Below, piece after piece: positions 35,209-43,403 of a stretch of 64,000 bases of DNA (position 1 is the first letter of the stretch; each line of letters begins with the position of its first letter). The translations under genes were made by a program, and so were the position numbers. The stretch covers positions 2,232,001-2,296,000 of the forward strand of contig NZ_JAGKQQ010000001.1 in NCBI RefSeq assembly GCF_017939745.1. Reading direction: 5' to 3'. This DNA comes from Gemmata palustris (GTDB lineage: Bacteria; Planctomycetota; Planctomycetia; Gemmatales; Gemmataceae). The notes under the pieces were generated by a model. That model did not search any database. It had not been told where the DNA came from and worked only from the letters and a program-made list of their open reading frames with translations.

Positions 35209-35990
35209 GCGGCGCCTCGGTGGCTCTTCCAGTCGAAAACGATCAGCTTGCCGCCGTTCTCCTTCAGCCGGTCGATCACCCGCTCGCCGGCGAACTCGGT
35301 CAGCGCCGGCAGCGCGAGGTTGCTGATCAGGACCGTCGGCTTCATCTGCTCGTACCGCTCGTTCACGATCTCGAAGAGGATGTTCCGCTCGGCGTCGGAC
35401 CCGTACTGCACCCCGATCTCGTCGAGGATGAGCAGGTCGGGTGCGGCGAAGGCCGAGAGTGCGTCCTGCTCGCTCACCTGCGAATTCTTCCGGTAAGTGT
35501 CCTTCACCTTGCGGAATGCCCGGCCCGCGGTCATGTACACGGCCGCCTTCGAGTGATTTCGGATGACCTGGTCGGCGACGGCGCAGGCGAGGTGCGTCTT
35601 CCCGGTGCCGGCGTTGCCGCACAGGATCAGCGAGGTGCCGGTGCGGAGGTGGTCGAGGAACCGGTCGGCATAGCTCCGGCAGGTCGCCAGGGCCTTCGCC
35701 GAGCTGGAGTCGGTCGCGGTGAAGGCGGCGAAGGACTTACCCTCGAAGCGGGGCGGGACGGCGGCGTGCTGAAGGTGCTTCCGGATCAGGCGGTCACGGT
35801 GCTCCGCGGTATCCCGTATCTGCCTTGCGGCCTCCTCGTCGGAGCGAGCCTGCTCCTGCTCGGCTTCGCACACCGGGCACCGCGCGGGAGCCCAGTCCGC
35901 AAAGAGCCTGAACAACCTGACCCTCTGCGGGCCGTGGGTGGGGCAGTCCAGCGTCTCGAACCGTTCTTCCATCTTCAACTCGCTGGACAT
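35205..35990 (-). CDS. DnaC-like helicase loader ATPase
   Basis: From ATG 35990 the 261-residue protein has an N-terminal zinc-binding part (CPTHG and CPVCEAE), then an AAA+ core with LILCGNAGTGKTHLA (Walker A) and LLILDEIG (Walker B). It would load a replicative helicase, possibly the host DnaB. The start is chosen because GAGGT lies eight bases before it and it follows the stop of the DUF1376 gene by one base; longer frames overlap that gene. Confidence 0.88.
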   Translation of the reverse strand: MSSELKMEERFETLDCPTHGPQRVRLFRLFADWAPARCPVCEAEQEQARSDEEAARQIRDTAEHRDRLIRKHLQHAAVPPRFEGKSFAAFTATDSSSAKALATCRSYADRFLDHLRTGTSLILCGNAGTGKTHLACAVADQVIRNHSKAAVYMTAGRAFRKVKDTYRKNSQVSEQDALSAFAAPDLLILDEIGVQYGSDAERNILFEIVNERYEQMKPTVLISNLALPALTEFAGERVIDRLKENGGKLIVFDWKSHRGAA

Positions 35991-35991
35991 C

Positions 35992-36807
35992 TCAGGTGAC
36001 CTCGAAGCCGGCGGTTCCGGCGCGGTAGTCTTGTTCGGCGAATCCGCCGTGGTTGGTGCGGGGCTTTGCATGTCGAATCTCTCCTTTCGGAAGTGGGGCT
36101 TCTCTCCGTGATTTGGCATTGGCTACGTCCTGGGTAAATAGCCCCCACCCGCGGGGCTGGACCTGCTTCTCGTGAAGTCGCTTGATTTCGGGCAAGATGT
36201 CCAGGTCAACACTCGCTCCGGACGTAATCCATTGGTGGATCACGCTCGTGTTTTGGGTGGCGAGCTGGGGGAACAGGGAACAGCCGTATTCGTAGACCCG
36301 CTGGAAAGCTGTCAACTTCGCGCGCGATTCATCGTCCTCTTCTATTACTGCAGTAGAAGATGAAGAAGCAGAAGAAGAGTTGACGTTTGGTTGAACCGGC
36401 GGCGGTGCGGCCGGTTGGCACTTGGTTGAACCACCGTTGGAAATCGCCCGTTTCTCAGCACGTTTGGCGGCGCTCTTCCGCCCGCCCTCGGCTGACTTTC
36501 GCTGCCACGCGGCCTGTTTTTCGGCCTCTTCGAGGAGTCGATGGTTGGTGAGGAAGCCCGGTTTCGCAGGGTGCGGCATGAAGCAATGACGGACCACCGA
36601 CGAACCACCGTTCAACCACCCTTCGCCGAGACGCGACAGCCTGCTAAGCACGGTGTCGTCGTCGGGCAGCGAGCAGTCGCCGGAATCCCAGCAGTACGCA
36701 AGAAGTCGTATGTATGCCCCCTCGTACTCGGGAGGCATAAGTGCGATTTTGGAAGAAGATAGCCAGTCCTTGGCGTAGAACTGGAACGCTGGTGATTTGC
36801 TCGTCAT
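35992..36807 (-). CDS. DUF1376 (YdaU-like) replication initiator-like protein
   Basis: The 271-residue protein begins with the DUF1376 domain (FQFYAKDWLSSSKIALMPPE, then YEGAYIRLL). A low-complexity, Ser-rich linker (SSSASSSS near 151-158) and a helical C-terminus follow. In phages this family often replaces the O-type initiator next to a DnaC-like loader, as here. A hairpin at 36811-36857 covers its ribosome-binding site. Confidence 0.83.
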   Translation of the reverse strand: MTSKSPAFQFYAKDWLSSSKIALMPPEYEGAYIRLLAYCWDSGDCSLPDDDTVLSRLSRLGEGWLNGGSSVVRHCFMPHPAKPGFLTNHRLLEEAEKQAAWQRKSAEGGRKSAAKRAEKRAISNGGSTKCQPAAPPPVQPNVNSSSASSSSTAVIEEDDESRAKLTAFQRVYEYGCSLFPQLATQNTSVIHQWITSGASVDLDILPEIKRLHEKQVQPRGWGLFTQDVANAKSRREAPLPKGEIRHAKPRTNHGGFAEQDYRAGTAGFEVT

Positions 36808-36810
36808 AAG

Positions 36811-36857
36811 CCCCCTGGCTGTTCCCTGGATGGGAGTCGGGGAAAGCGGCCAGGGGG
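36811..36857 (-). promoter_or_regulatory. Inverted repeat enclosing the DUF1376 ribosome-binding site
   Basis: The 9-bp arms ccccctggc and gccaggggg are 29 bases apart. On the minus-strand RNA the 3' arm contains the AGGGGG that serves as the ribosome-binding site for the start at 36807. Pairing would hide it and could lower initiator synthesis. The rest of the 162-base gap 36808-36969 shows no gene. Confidence 0.45.
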
Positions 36858-36969
36858 TCCACCTTGTCGGCTTCGGGAGCTACCCGTCGCCTATCCCCGC
36901 TCTGATAAGCTCACGGGGGAGCTGTTCGACCACTACCACAGCCCGTCCATCTTGACGAGGATTTTATCG

Positions 36970-37344
36970 TTAAGGGTAGTTAACCAGATTGCTTGCTGAT
37001 AGCGGTTCTATCGTGACCGTCACTCCAGGCGTGTGGCCCCACTCCACTGTGCCTCGGTGGATGAGCGAATCGTCCGCCAGAATCGCCCGCTTGACGAGGA
37101 AGTCGCTTACGACCTTCTCCAGGTTGAACACGTCTCTGGCCCGCTTGTCTGGCCTGCCGAACGCGTACAGCACCTCCACAGGTTCCACGTGGCGGTGGAA
37201 GCGGTCAGGTTGCTTCAGCAGTGCTTCGAGAGCGTCGGCTTGCCACGCCTTGTAGCGGGAGCTGGGAAAACGGCCGCCGGTGCGGGGGTTGTTCACGAAC
37301 AGGTTGTTCACCGAAGGGGGGAATGGAAGCCAGAGACGGGTCAA
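36970..37344 (-). CDS. RusA-type Holliday junction resolvase
   Basis: The 124-residue product has LPFPPSVNNLFVN at its start and the acidic cluster GRPDKRARDVFNLEK, followed by VKRAILADDSL, the RusA fold with its metal-binding aspartates. It resolves recombination and replication junctions before packaging. The TTG at 37344 overlaps the upstream TGA (TTGA) and gives the right family length; the frame extends further but as low-complexity sequence. Confidence 0.85.
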   Translation of the reverse strand: MTRLWLPFPPSVNNLFVNNPRTGGRFPSSRYKAWQADALEALLKQPDRFHRHVEPVEVLYAFGRPDKRARDVFNLEKVVSDFLVKRAILADDSLIHRGTVEWGHTPGVTVTIEPLSASNLVNYP

Positions 37345-37571
37345 GTCTGCCCCGTGTGGCCATCCACCCCTGCGACCTTCGCCTTCAGGTCGGCGACCGC
37401 CTTCGTCAATTTGGCAATGTCCGCCTCGAGCAACGCGATTCGCTCCTGCTGGCGTTCGCGGCCGGAGTGATTGGAATCGGCCCAATAGTCCATGAGTGCG
37501 AAAAGAGCGTCCCGGTCGGAGAAGCCCCTCCTGACGAAGGACTGGAACAGCGTTTTCGACTCACTCTGCAT
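37341..37571 (-). CDS. Small coiled-coil protein (76 aa)
   Basis: The product has an N-terminal helical part (FVRRGFSDRDALFALMDYW) and a C-terminal coiled coil of about 30 residues (IALLEADIAKLTKAVADLKA). It overlaps the repressor-like gene at its start and the RusA gene at its end, so it belongs to the leftward early operon. Confidence 0.65.
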   Translation of the reverse strand: MQSESKTLFQSFVRRGFSDRDALFALMDYWADSNHSGRERQQERIALLEADIAKLTKAVADLKAKVAGVDGHTGQT

Positions 37572-37734
37572 TAACGAAGCGTTCCAGCTTTTCGCGGGTC
37601 GGCGACTGCAACCGCTTTGTTTTCCCGTTCAGCAACCGCATGACAGAGTGACGACTCGTCCCGGAAAGCTCTTCAAGTGCGCGAATGCTGCCCGCAATCT
37701 TGACCGCAGCTCGCGCTAAAAAAACATCATTCAT
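37561..37734 (-). CDS. Small Cro/CI-like HTH regulator (57 aa)
   Basis: The gene was read directly from the reverse strand. ATG 37734 and TGA 37563-37561 enclose 57 codons. Residues 14-38 (AGSIRALEELSGTSRHSVMR) form a probable helix-turn-helix followed by LLNGKTKRL. It is divergent from the RecE-like operon and the 90 bases between them hold three copies of a CGTGG-type site, so it probably represses both directions. Its stop lies inside the next gene. Confidence 0.65.
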   Translation of the reverse strand: MNDVFLARAAVKIAGSIRALEELSGTSRHSVMRLLNGKTKRLQSPTREKLERFVNAE

Positions 37735-37824
37735 GGTCGCACTTTCTGCTTGCGCGTGGTTTCAATCCGTGGTTTAAATTGGCCACGCTGAATGAAGAAT
37801 GTCAACAAATGAATGGAGCCAAGG
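37735..37824. promoter_or_regulatory. Divergent early promoter region with three-copy operator
   Basis: Two direct repeats, cgtggtttcaat (37755-37766) and cgtggtttaaat (37768-37779), are spaced 13 bp apart. An inverted copy, CGTGGCCAAT on the minus strand, lies at 37787-37778. The region is AT-richer than its surroundings and lies between the small HTH gene (leftward) and the nuclease gene (rightward). This is the pattern of a Cro-type operator array. The -35 and -10 boxes are not clear. Confidence 0.6.
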
Positions 37825-38898
37825 ATGGCAAACAAGCAACGCCCCGTCGTCGAGCCAGGCATTTACTTCGATATGCCCGAGGATGTCTATCACGCTGCCG
37901 AGGGGCTGTCGTGCAGTGGCATAAAGCACCTCACCGTATCGAAGTTGAACTATTGGCACCGGAACCTGAACCCCGACCGCGAGCCCGAGGAGGACACGGG
38001 GGCGCGGCGGTTCGGCAAGGCCACGCACTGCTACGCCCTGGAGCCCGAGCGGTTCGCCCGCCACTTCGCCATGAAGCTGTCGCCGGAGGACTACCCCGGC
38101 GCGCTGGTCACGGCGGACGACATGAAGGCGTTCCTCGAAGCGAACGGCCTGCCGAAGTCTGCCAAAAAGAAGTCCGACCTCATTGAACGCATCGTCGCGA
38201 GCGGGCTCCCTGCCGTCATCTGGGACCTCGAACTGGAGCGCCACGCCGCCGAACACGCGGGCAAGACATTCCTCGGCAAGGAAGAGTCGAAGAAGATCGC
38301 CGGGGCCGGCGCGGCCATGGCCGCCGACCCATACGTCACGGCCGCCCTCAGCGGGGGCATGCCGGAGGTATCGTTCTTCGTCCGAGACCCCGAGACGGGG
38401 GTGATGCTCAAGGCACGGATGGATTACGTGCGGCCCCGCTCCACCGTGGACATCAAGACGTTCTCCAACTCGCGCGGCAAGCCGGTCGAGAAGGCCGTCT
38501 TCGAAGCCATCTTCTACGAGGGCTACCTCATCCAGTGCGTCCTCTACAACTTCGTCCGCGAACAGGCCCGGCAACTCCTGGCCGCCGGGGAAATATGCAC
38601 CCACGGGGACGTGAGCGAGCAGTGGCTGAAAGAGTTCACCGAGAGCGAGGAACACGGGTTCGTGCTGGTGTTCATCGAATCCGCACCTCCGTTCGACCTG
38701 CGAATGGTGCTCATGAAGGAGGCGGGCGCGGTCGGGGCGGATCTGAACGTGTACTGGTCGTCCGCGTATATGCGAATTAGTGACATGAAAAACCTGTACG
38801 CGGAGTGCATCACCAAGTACGGCGACGGACCGTGGCGGGACCACCCGCCGCCGCACCAGCTCGACGATACCGACCTTCCCATGCTGATGTTCAGCTAG
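37825..38898 (+). CDS. RecE/exonuclease VIII-like PD-(D/E)XK nuclease with SAP-like insert
   Basis: The 357-residue protein matches the phage PDDEXK (DUF3799) exonuclease family. It has LSCSGIKHLTVSKLNYW and RFGKATHCYALEPERF near the start and the metal-binding KARMDYVRPRSTVDIKTFS core near residues 197-215. An inserted SAP-like helix pair lies near 91-124 (MKAFLEANGLPKSAKKKSDL). It degrades double-stranded DNA for recombination and leads the early rightward operon. ATG 37825 has GGAG six bases upstream; an earlier ATG at 37813 is possible. Confidence 0.85.
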   Translation: MANKQRPVVEPGIYFDMPEDVYHAAEGLSCSGIKHLTVSKLNYWHRNLNPDREPEEDTGARRFGKATHCYALEPERFARHFAMKLSPEDYPGALVTADDMKAFLEANGLPKSAKKKSDLIERIVASGLPAVIWDLELERHAAEHAGKTFLGKEESKKIAGAGAAMAADPYVTAALSGGMPEVSFFVRDPETGVMLKARMDYVRPRSTVDIKTFSNSRGKPVEKAVFEAIFYEGYLIQCVLYNFVREQARQLLAAGEICTHGDVSEQWLKEFTESEEHGFVLVFIESAPPFDLRMVLMKEAGAVGADLNVYWSSAYMRISDMKNLYAECITKYGDGPWRDHPPPHQLDDTDLPMLMFS

Positions 38899-38923
38899 CC
38901 AACCAACTGAAAGGATTTACCCA

Positions 38924-40168
38924 ATGAAAATACTCCAACTTACTGCCGAGAACGTGAAGAAACTTAAGGTGGTGGACATCACCCCCGGCACCGACGTGGT
39001 CCAGATCACGGGCAAGAACGGGTCCGGCAAGACGTCGGTTCTCGACTCCATCTGGTGGGCGCTGGGCGGCACCAAGGAGATTCAGGCGATGCCGATCCGC
39101 AAGGGGCAGGAAAGTGCCCGAATCAAGCTTGACCTCGGCGAGATCGTCGTGACCCGGAAGTTCACCGACAAGGGCTCGACTCTGACGGTAGAGAACGCCG
39201 AGGGGGCACGGTTCCCGTCCCCTCAGAAGATGCTCGACGACCTCATCGGAGAGTTGTCGTTCGACCCACTGGCGTTCGCCACGATGGACGGAGCGAAGCA
39301 ATACACCGAGCTGAAGCGCATCGCAAAGATCGAGGTCGATTTGGACGCCCTCGATGCCCAGAACAAGCTGGATTACGAAACGCGAACCCTCCGCAACCGC
39401 GAGGAGAAGGAGTATCGCACGCGGGCGGAGGGCTTCGAGTTCAAGTTCGAGGCGATGGAACAGCCGATCGACGTGGACGCTCTGGTCAACGAACTCTCCA
39501 CCGCGGCCCAGCACAACGCGGACATTGATACACGGGCGCAACGTCGAGAGGACACCGCCGCCCAGATCCAGGCCACCCACGCGGAGATCGTCCTGCTGGA
39601 AGCTAAAGTGGCTGCCATGAAAAAGCAGGTCGCCGACTGGCAGGAGAAGCTCGACACGGCCGAACCGTTACCGGCCAAAATCGTGGTCGATGACCTCCGT
39701 ACTCGGATTGCCGAGGCCCAGGCGCGTAACGCTGAATTCTCCCTCCGAGCTGAACGAACCAAGCTCCTCGATCAGGCGAAGACGGCCGAGGCCGCGAGCG
39801 AAGTCCTGACCGCGAAGATGGCCGAGCGGACTAAAACGAAGGAGGGAGCCATCTCGGCCGCGAAGATGCCGATCGACGGCCTGTCGCTGTCGGAAGGCCG
39901 GGTGCTGCTTAACGGCATCCCGTTCGACCAGTCGTCCGGGGCCGAACAGCTCCGCACCAGCGTCGCCATTGCCATGGCCGCCAACCCGAAACTCAAGGTG
40001 ATCCGCATTAAGGACGGGTCGCTGCTCGACGACGACGGACTCGCCATCATCGAAGGGATGGCCAAGGGGAACGGCTACCAGGTGTGGATCGAGCGTGTCG
40101 ACTCCTCCGGGAAGATCGGCATCGTGATGGAAGACGGGGCTGTCTCCCGCGCCAACGAAGCGGCGTAG
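38924..40168 (+). CDS. RecF/SbcC-like SMC-type ATPase
   Basis: The 414-residue protein has Walker A QITGKNGSGKTSVLD near residue 28, a central coiled coil over about 185-320, and a C-terminal ABC half with LRTSVAIAMAANPKLKVIRI and a LLDDDGL Walker B-like segment. It begins with a good GAAAGGA site, 25 bases after the nuclease gene. It may work as the ATPase partner of that nuclease. Confidence 0.82.
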   Translation: MKILQLTAENVKKLKVVDITPGTDVVQITGKNGSGKTSVLDSIWWALGGTKEIQAMPIRKGQESARIKLDLGEIVVTRKFTDKGSTLTVENAEGARFPSPQKMLDDLIGELSFDPLAFATMDGAKQYTELKRIAKIEVDLDALDAQNKLDYETRTLRNREEKEYRTRAEGFEFKFEAMEQPIDVDALVNELSTAAQHNADIDTRAQRREDTAAQIQATHAEIVLLEAKVAAMKKQVADWQEKLDTAEPLPAKIVVDDLRTRIAEAQARNAEFSLRAERTKLLDQAKTAEAASEVLTAKMAERTKTKEGAISAAKMPIDGLSLSEGRVLLNGIPFDQSSGAEQLRTSVAIAMAANPKLKVIRIKDGSLLDDDGLAIIEGMAKGNGYQVWIERVDSSGKIGIVMEDGAVSRANEAA

Positions 40169-40177
40169 GGGGTGACT

Positions 40178-41104
40178 ATGACCTTCACCATCAGCCCCGC
40201 AAAGCGGAAAGCCGTCCCGATGCTCATCAGCCTGGCCGGGGTCTCCGGCTCGGGCAAAACCTACTCCGCGCTGCTACTCGCCGCCGGCCTCGCTGGGAAG
40301 GGCCCTGTTGGGTTCCTCGACACCGAGAACGGCCGCGGCAGCATGTACGCCGACAGCCCAGGGATCATGGCCGCCATGCCGGACGGCTACGAGATCGCCG
40401 AGATGAAGGAGCCGTTTGCCCCGGCGCGGTACTCCGACGCAGTCGAGGCGTTCGAGAAGCACGGGTGCAGGGTGCTGGTGATCGACAGCATGACCCACGA
40501 GTGGGAAGGTGACGGCGGTTGCTCGGACATCGCCGAGAACAACAAGATGCGGGGGACGCCGAACTGGATTATGGCAAAGCGCGAGCACAAGCGGCTGATG
40601 AACCACCTTCTCGCGTCCGGGATGCACCTCATCTTCTGCCTCCGCGCCCGTGAGAAGATCAAGGTGGTGCGGAACGATAAGGGCAAGGAGGAGTTTCTGC
40701 CCATCGGTCTGCAGCCGATCCAGGAGAAGAACTTCACGTTCGAGATGACTCTGTCCCTGCTGCTGGAAGAGGGGACGCACCGTCCGATCGTCACGAAGTG
40801 CCCCGAACCGCTCTTACCGCTATTCGCCGGCGAGCAACCCCTCGTCACGAAAGAGATGGGCCGCAAATTGCGCGCGTGGTCTGACGGCGGCGCACCTGCC
40901 GAGGAGAATCCCGAAGTGCTGTTCAGGCAGGGGTCTGAATACGCCGCCCAAGGAACAGCCGCTTATGTGGCGTTCTGGGAGACGCTGACGGGGAAGCAGC
41001 AGAAACTCCTGCTCCCGAAGCACGACGAGAACAAGGAACTCGCGCGGATGGCAGACGATAGACAGAAGGTCGCCGACCCCTCACCTCGTGAACTCAACTT
41101 CTAA
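40178..41104 (+). CDS. Sak4-like RecA-fold ATPase (phage recombination)
   Basis: The 308-residue protein has [20 protein letters not shown] (Walker A), [13 protein letters not shown] and [13 protein letters not shown] (Walker B), the RecA-core layout of Sak4-type annealing proteins or AAA24 ATPases. Sak4 proteins pair with phage SSB, which is encoded next here. ATG 40178 follows AGGGGGTGACT; a GTG at 40172 is the alternative. Confidence 0.8.
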   Translation: MTFTISPAKRKAVPMLISLAGVSGSGKTYSALLLAAGLAGKGPVGFLDTENGRGSMYADSPGIMAAMPDGYEIAEMKEPFAPARYSDAVEAFEKHGCRVLVIDSMTHEWEGDGGCSDIAENNKMRGTPNWIMAKREHKRLMNHLLASGMHLIFCLRAREKIKVVRNDKGKEEFLPIGLQPIQEKNFTFEMTLSLLLEEGTHRPIVTKCPEPLLPLFAGEQPLVTKEMGRKLRAWSDGGAPAEENPEVLFRQGSEYAAQGTAAYVAFWETLTGKQQKLLLPKHDENKELARMADDRQKVADPSPRELNF

Positions 41105-41124
41105 CTCAACCGAAAGGAAAATCA

Positions 41125-41571
41125 ATGTCCGGAAGTCTAAATAAAGTCTGCCTTATCGGCAACCTGGGGAAAGACCCCGAGATTCGCTCAACGCAGGACG
41201 GGCGGGAGATCGCCAACCTCACCGTCGCCACATCCGAGAGCTGGAAAGACAAGAACAGCGGAGAACGTAAGGAGCGCACGGAATGGCATCGCGTGGTCAT
41301 CTTCTCCGAAGGGCTGGTCAAGGTCGCCAAGAACTGGCTGGCCAAAGGCTCGAAGGTGTACCTCGAAGGGCAGCTTCAAACCCGGAAGTGGACCGACCAG
41401 TCGGGCGTCGATAGGTACAGCACGGAAGTGGTGCTTCAGGGCTACGGCGCGGCGCTCACCATGCTGAACAAGGTCGATCGTGACGGGGGCCACGAAGAAG
41501 ATGATGCTCCCCCCGCCCAGCGGCCACAACAGCCTCCTTCCGAACTGCTCGACGACGAGATCCCCTTCTGA
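41125..41571 (+). CDS. ssb: Single-stranded DNA-binding protein
   Basis: The 148-residue protein has the OB-fold markers [28 protein letters not shown] and [12 protein letters not shown] flexible Pro- and Gln-rich linker leads to the acidic tip DDEIPF, which recruits partner proteins. It would protect replication and recombination intermediates and assist the Sak4-like ATPase encoded just before it. Confidence 0.95.
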   Translation: MSGSLNKVCLIGNLGKDPEIRSTQDGREIANLTVATSESWKDKNSGERKERTEWHRVVIFSEGLVKVAKNWLAKGSKVYLEGQLQTRKWTDQSGVDRYSTEVVLQGYGAALTMLNKVDRDGGHEEDDAPPAQRPQQPPSELLDDEIPF

Positions 41572-41629
41572 AGAGGAATTCACTGAGCGTGGTGCGAAGC
41601 AAAACCAGGATTAGCATGAAAGAGAAAGA

Positions 41630-41932
41630 ATGCCTATGACCCAAGTCGGACACAACAGCAATAAGCCCCGCGCAGGCGGGGTGGCGGTAGATCAACTCAA
41701 GAGCATCATCGCTCGCGTGGAGAAGCTCGAAGAGGAAAAGAAGGGCATCGCGGACGACATCAAGGACGTGTTCGCCGAGGCCCGGGGGAATGGCTGGGAC
41801 GTGAAGGCTATCCGCCAGATCCTGAAAATCCGGAAGATGGACCAGAGCGAGCGCGAGGAGGCGGAGAACATCCTCGACACCTACATGAGCGCCCTCGGGA
41901 TGCTCCCGCTGTTCGAGGAAGACGGGGAATGA
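41630..41932 (+). CDS. GapR-like DNA-binding protein (DUF2312)
   Basis: The 100-residue protein contains RVEKLEEEKKGIADDIKDVF and WDVKAIRQILKIRKMDQSER, the full DUF2312/GapR signature. GapR binds overtwisted AT-rich DNA ahead of replication in alphaproteobacteria. The phage copy may manage supercoiling during replication or act as an H-NS-like protein. An internal ATG at 41636 is an equal start candidate. Confidence 0.85.
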   Translation: MPMTQVGHNSNKPRAGGVAVDQLKSIIARVEKLEEEKKGIADDIKDVFAEARGNGWDVKAIRQILKIRKMDQSEREEAENILDTYMSALGMLPLFEEDGE

Positions 41933-42489
41933 CGCCCCAGCTTCTTCCCCCTGTCGTCGTCAGCGGCTTCGGACGGTGCGGCTCGTCGCTGGTGATGCAA
42001 ATGCTGCACGCGGCCGGCTTTCCGGTGACCGGCGACTACCCCTCGTTCGAGTGCGAGGAGTACGGCTTAGGCGGGGAACCGCCGCCGGCAGGTGCCTCTA
42101 AAGTCATCAACCCCGAATGCAACCCGCCGCCCGGTGGGCCGTACCGCTGGATATGGCTGGATCGCAATCATGCCCAGCAGGCGAAGTCGCAGGCGAAATT
42201 GCTGCGAGAGCTTGCGGGCATCAGGCTGCCCCGGCGGGATGTGCGGGTGCTGGCCTGTAGCTACGCACCCGCCCGGCGGGATGCGTTCGATGTCATGCGG
42301 CGGCTCGGTGGTCCCGTACTGGTGATGAGCTTCGAGGAACTCGTTTCCGACCCCTGCGCTTCCGCTAAGCGGATCAGCGACTTTGTCGGCTGCGGACAGA
42401 TCGAGCAGATGGCTAACGTCGTCAAAAAGCGAAGCGCCGACTGCCTGCCCTATCTGCTTGAGAGGGAACTACTTCAGGGGGCAGCATGA
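41929..42489 (+). CDS. Sulfotransferase-fold P-loop protein
   Basis: The 186-residue protein begins with VVVSGFGRCGSSLVMQMLHA, the PAPS-binding loop of sulfotransferases (usually SGxPRSGTS, here with a Cys). Near residues 133-150 it has VMSFEELVSDPCASAKRISD, the usual late motif. It overlaps the GapR-like gene by four bases. The reaction would be transfer of sulfate from PAPS, but the acceptor is unknown and the Ser/Thr changes in the loop leave activity open. Confidence 0.7.
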   Translation: MTPQLLPPVVVSGFGRCGSSLVMQMLHAAGFPVTGDYPSFECEEYGLGGEPPPAGASKVINPECNPPPGGPYRWIWLDRNHAQQAKSQAKLLRELAGIRLPRRDVRVLACSYAPARRDAFDVMRRLGGPVLVMSFEELVSDPCASAKRISDFVGCGQIEQMANVVKKRSADCLPYLLERELLQGAA

Positions 42490-42680
42490 CGCTGGTTTAC
42501 GAACACGGCAATCGTCGCGCCGAGGTCGATGGGGCGATCGTTTCTTTCTTCCGGCTGTCCGGGGACAAGCGGCGGAGCAAGTTCGCCTGCTGGTGGAAGT
42601 CCTGCGGAACAGCGCAGCAGGCCGAATGGCTTGCCGAGCGATGGGCTTACCGGGGTGAAATCGGACGGCTTGGCGTTTAG
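42486..42680 (+). CDS. Small hypothetical protein (64 aa)
   Basis: A basic, Trp-rich protein coupled to the sulfotransferase-like gene by an ATGA overlap. It has one Cys-x5-Cys pair (CWWKSCG). Its end overlaps the end of a leftward gene by four bases. Confidence 0.55.
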   Translation: MTLVYEHGNRRAEVDGAIVSFFRLSGDKRRSKFACWWKSCGTAQQAEWLAERWAYRGEIGRLGV

Positions 42681-42976
42681 CTTCGCCGCCTGCCCGGCCT
42701 GACTGTAAACGGCTGCATCCCGACGGCGTACCTTGCGGGGTAGACCCGGATCGTCCGGCCGTGCTCGTCGGTGTAGATGCTGATGGGCTGGGGGCCGGGT
42801 TCCGGCTCCGGCGTGGGGAACATCGGCCGCTGCGTGGTTTTGATGCCCAGCGCCCGCCTCGCGTTGCTGATGGCGCTGGGGTCAAGCAGGCCGTAGTGGT
42901 CGGCGATCGCCGCGTCGGTCATCCCGCTTGCGACCAGTTCCCGTAGCTCGGCCTCCCTCTCCCGCCACCCGGTCAC
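42677..42976 (-). CDS. HTH-like small protein (99 aa)
   Basis: The N-terminal half (VASGMTDAAIADHYGLLDPS, then AISNARRALG) looks like a helix-turn-helix. The rest is Pro-rich. The start GTG 42976 overlaps the upstream TGA. Confidence 0.6.
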   Translation of the reverse strand: MTGWREREAELRELVASGMTDAAIADHYGLLDPSAISNARRALGIKTTQRPMFPTPEPEPGPQPISIYTDEHGRTIRVYPARYAVGMQPFTVRPGRRRS

Positions 42977-43245
42977 ACGACCCACGCCGGGTTAGCATTT
43001 ACCTGCGCTAGGCCCTGGGCTTTCAGGACGCGGTTCGTCTCCCGCATGACCCGGTCGAGCTTGGCAGGCTGGCCGTCGAGCAGGAGGGTTTCCGGACGCT
43101 CGCCGAAGCGGCTGCCGAGAGTGGCCTGGGCGACGGATAGGGGGTTAGGCTTGTTTACCGGGGTGAACTTGTTCTGCTCGGTCGGAGACTTAACCGGGGG
43201 CGAGGGTTTGCTGGGGCGGTAGAGCACGATGGGCGGTTTGGTCAT
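42973..43245 (-). CDS. Hypothetical protein (90 aa)
   Basis: The N-terminus is Pro-, Lys- and Ser-rich (VLYRPSKPSPPVKSPTEQ) and the C-terminus helical. The ATG at 43245 overlaps the upstream stop (ATGA). No family was recognised. Confidence 0.55.
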   Translation of the reverse strand: MTKPPIVLYRPSKPSPPVKSPTEQNKFTPVNKPNPLSVAQATLGSRFGERPETLLLDGQPAKLDRVMRETNRVLKAQGLAQVNANPAWVV

Positions 43246-43403
43246 TGCTGCCTCCGCTTCCGGCGGATGTTGCTTCCGCCCCAGCTCCACCGTCCTTCCA
43301 GCTCCCGTGCTCGCTGTCGCTCGATGTGCAGCGTGGCCATTTCCGGACTACCGCTCGCGGGGCACGCCGTCACCCCGCGTTTCCGGATGAACTCCGCTAC
43401 CAT
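43242..43403 (-). CDS. Small basic protein (53 aa)
   Basis: The frame starts at ATG 43403, seven bases into the end of the previous gene. The product begins MVAEFIRKRGVTACPASGSP and ends in a strongly basic tail. A GAGG site lies upstream. It was read directly from the reverse strand. Confidence 0.5.
   Translation of the reverse strand: MVAEFIRKRGVTACPASGSPEMATLHIERQRARELEGRWSWGGSNIRRKRRQQ

Noticed and set aside
36644-36862. Leftward 72-codon frame around the DUF1376 start
   Set aside because: It lies in another frame of the DUF1376 gene and its product resembles nothing; the hairpin there explains the sequence better.
37774-38856. Leftward 360-codon frame opposite the RecE-like nuclease
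   Set aside because: The nuclease on the plus strand has clear motifs and a ribosome-binding site; the mirror frame has neither.
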